Source: Chamaelirium japonicum (Eukaryota > Streptophyta > Magnoliopsida > Liliales > Melanthiaceae). Taken from it: a DNA stretch of 64,000 nucleotides. The DNA lies in NCBI GenBank assembly GCA_947650365.1, contig CANTAL010000131.1, forward strand, positions 186,001 to 250,000, in the 5' to 3' direction. Under the pieces are notes generated by a model. The model saw only the letters and a list, made by a program, of their open reading frames with translations. It was not told the DNA's origin and made no database searches. Made by a program: the position numbers and the translations under genes. This document shows positions 62,085 to 64,000 of this stretch, piece after piece. The stretch's first letter is position 1, and the number at the start of each line of letters is the position of its first letter.

Positions 62085-64000
62085 GTACGATCCATTCTAA
62101 TCCATTCGCACGAATGTATCCATTCTAATTCATTCGTACGATCCATTCTAATTCATTCGCACAATCTATTCTAATTCATTCGTACGATCCATTCTAATTC
62201 ATTCGTAGGAATGTATCCATTCTAATTCATTCGTATGATCCATTCTAATTCATTCGTATGATCCATTCTAATTCATTCGCACGATCCATTCTAATTCATT
62301 CGCACGATCTATTCTAATTCATTCATTCTAATTCATTCATACGATCCATTCTAATTCATTCGTACGATCCATTCTAATTCATTCGCACGATCCATTCTAA
62401 TTCAATCGCACGAATGTATCCATTCTAATTCATTCGTACGATCCATTCTAATTCATTCGCACAATCTAATCTAATTCCTTCGCACGATCCATTCTAATTC
62501 ATTCGTACGATCCATTCTAATTCATTCGCACGAATGTATCCATTCTAATTCATTCGTACGATCTATTCTAATTCATTCGCACAATCCATTCTAATTCATT
62601 CACACGATCCATTCTAATTCATTCATACGATCCATTCTATTTCATTCATACAATCCATTCTAATTCTTTCACACGATCCATTCTAATTCATTCGTACGAT
62701 CCATTCTAATTCATTCATACAATCAATTCTATTTCATTCGTACGATCCATTCTTACTCATTCGTACGATCCATTCTAATTCATTTGCACGATCTATTCTA
62801 ATTCATTCGTACAATCCATTCTAATTCATTCGTACAATCCATTCTATTTCATTCGTACAATCCATTCTAATTCATTCGCACGATCCATTCTAATTCATTC
62901 ATACGATCCATTCTAATTCATTCATACAATCCATTCTAATTCTTTCACACGATCCATTCTAATTCATTCGTACGATCCATTCTAATTCATTCGTACAATC
63001 TATTCTATTTCATTCGTACGATCCATTCTTACTCATTCGTATGATCCATTCTAATTTATTCGCATGAATGTATCTATTCTAATTCATTCGTACGATCCAT
63101 TCTAATTCATTCGCACAATCTATTCTAATTCACTCGCACGAATGTATCCATTCTAAATCATTCGTACGATCCATTCTAATTCATTGATATAATCCATTCT
63201 AATTCATTCGCACGAATGTATCCATTCTAATTCATTCGCACGATCCATTCTCATTCATTCATACGATCCATTCTAATTCATTCATACAATCCATTATAAT
63301 TCATTCGTATGATCCATTCTAATTCATTCGCACAATCTATTCTAATTCATTCATACGATCCATTCTAATTCATTCGTACAATCTATTCTAATTCATTTGT
63401 ACGATCCATTCTAATTCATTCGCACGATCAATTCTAATTCATTAGCACGATCCATTCTAATTCATTCGTACAATCTATTCTATTTCATTCATACGATCCA
63501 TTCTTACTCAATCGTATGATCCATTCTAATTCATTTGCACGAATGTATCCATTCTAATTCAATCGTACGATCCATTCTAATTCATTCGCACGATCCATTC
63601 TAATTCATTAATACGATCCAATCTAATTCATTCATACGATCCATTCTAATTCATTCGCACGAATGTATCCATTCGGACAATCTATTCTAATTCATTCGTA
63701 CGATCAATTCTAATTCATTAGCACGATCCATTCTAATTCATTCGTACGATCTATTCTATTTCATTCGTATGATCTATTCTTACTCAATCGTATGATCCAT
63801 TCTAATTCATTCGCACGAATGTATCCATTCTAATTCATTCATACGATCCATTCTAATTCATTCGCACAAATGTATCCATTCTAATTCATTCGTACGATCC
63901 ATTCTAATTCATAAGTACGATCCATTCTAATTCATTCATACGATCCAATCTAATTCATTTGCACGAATATATCCATTCTAATTCATTCGTACAATCCATT
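62085..64000 (+). repeat. Segmental duplication spaced 4.2 kb, copy 2 (cut by window end)
   Basis: Second copy of the 57.9 kb segment. The window ends about 139 bp before the place where copy 1 switches strand. Confidence 0.87.

Larger units (their letters stand above)
1..64000. repeat. Satellite DNA array, 23-bp monomer in both orientations
   Basis: Every part of the window is made of one 23-bp monomer or its 28-bp variant. A consensus copy is at 1357-1379: a GATCC box, the words ATTC, TAATTC and ATTC, then CGTAC which with the next G makes the palindrome CGTACG. It has 8 G/C in 23 positions and two CpGs. Typical changes are CATAC, CACAC or CGCAC for CGTAC, TATTTC for TAATTC, TTACTC for TAATTC, CCTTCG for CATTCG, and CTATTC for CCATTC. 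There is no unique stretch of even 60 bases, so no gap between genes needs a separate entry. I do not recognise a named satellite family. Its cellular location is inference: tandem arrays of this size are typical of eukaryotic heterochromatin. Confidence 0.97.
60928..64000 (+). repeat. Satellite block 73, + orientation, runs off the window
   Basis: 3.1 kb. It has TATCCAGATCC (61206), two CGACCCATTATATTTC markers (61927, 61969) and the second copy of the 57.9-59.8 kb segment. The last bases are inside the ATAAGTACG cassette, whose other copies end in a strand switch. Confidence 0.93.

Noticed and set aside
1..64000. CRISPR array
   Set aside because: The units are directly adjacent with no unique spacers, they switch strand, and no cas-like gene is present.
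1..64000. CENP-B box in the monomer
   Set aside because: ATTCGTACGATCC matches the first half of the known box pattern (TTCG, then A four bases later, then C), but the required CGGG end is CATT in the monomer. I judge the partial match to be chance.
1..64000. Telomeric or rDNA spacer repeat
   Set aside because: No TTAGGG, TTTAGGG or TTAGG runs, and nothing resembling ribosomal RNA.
1..64000. Terminal inverted repeats of a DNA transposon at block edges
   Set aside because: The inverted repeats are the satellite monomer itself, there is no target-site duplication or transposase frame, and the block contents are not unique.

Overview
The whole 64 kb is one uninterrupted satellite DNA array. 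I see no gene, RNA gene, transposon or unique sequence. The building block is a 23-bp monomer (consensus copy at 1357-1379): GATCCATTC, then TAATTC, then ATTCGTAC, about 35% G+C, with a palindromic CGTACG box spanning each monomer joint. A 28-bp variant carries 5 extra bases (GAATG) after the CG(C/T)ACG box. Such an array points to a eukaryotic heterochromatic block (pericentromeric, centromeric, subtelomeric or sex/B-chromosome). The sequence does not identify the species. Frequent CG to TG/CA changes at the two CpGs of the monomer suggest, without proof, a genome with cytosine methylation.

The striking property is orientation. By eye I place 72 strand switches, giving 37 blocks where the monomer reads on the + strand (about 32.4 kb) and 36 where it reads on the - strand (about 31.6 kb), from 19 bp to 4.7 kb long. 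Many switches lie exactly in palindromes that the monomer itself supplies: CGTACG (GGATCGTACGATCC at - to + joints, CATTCGTACGAATG at + to - joints) or GATC (AGATCT, GGATCC). The array can therefore turn round without visibly breaking the monomer rhythm.

Above the monomer there are higher levels. One is a 235-bp higher-order unit (one 28-mer plus nine 23-mers in a fixed variant order), found on both strands. A second recurring cassette is marked by ATATATCC, TAGCAC and GAATGAATCC. Larger copies include a perfect 453-bp tandem duplication (4791-5696), tandem copies of about 0.47, 0.7 and 1.4 kb, a 7.3-kb segment present twice about 10.4 kb apart with the same series of nine blocks (about 18.7-25.9 and 29.0-36.3 kb), a 1.8-kb segment present twice about 15.3 kb apart, and a 1.9-kb segment repeated 4.2 kb later at the right end. 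The scattered short open reading frames are by-products of the 23-bp period and are not annotated as genes.

Layout: 0-11.5 kb mixed orientation with the 453-bp and 700-bp duplications; 11.5-16.2 kb the longest - block with a 1.4-kb tandem repeat; 16.2-36.3 kb the two 7.3-kb copies and a 3.3-kb + block; 36.3-39.3 kb rapid switching; 39.3-51.5 kb long alternating blocks; 51.5-57.3 kb mixed; 57.3-64 kb mostly + with the 4.2-kb-spaced copies. Block edges are good to a few bases where a palindrome marks them and to about 10 bases elsewhere. Orientation, repeats and spacings were read by eye from the sequence.
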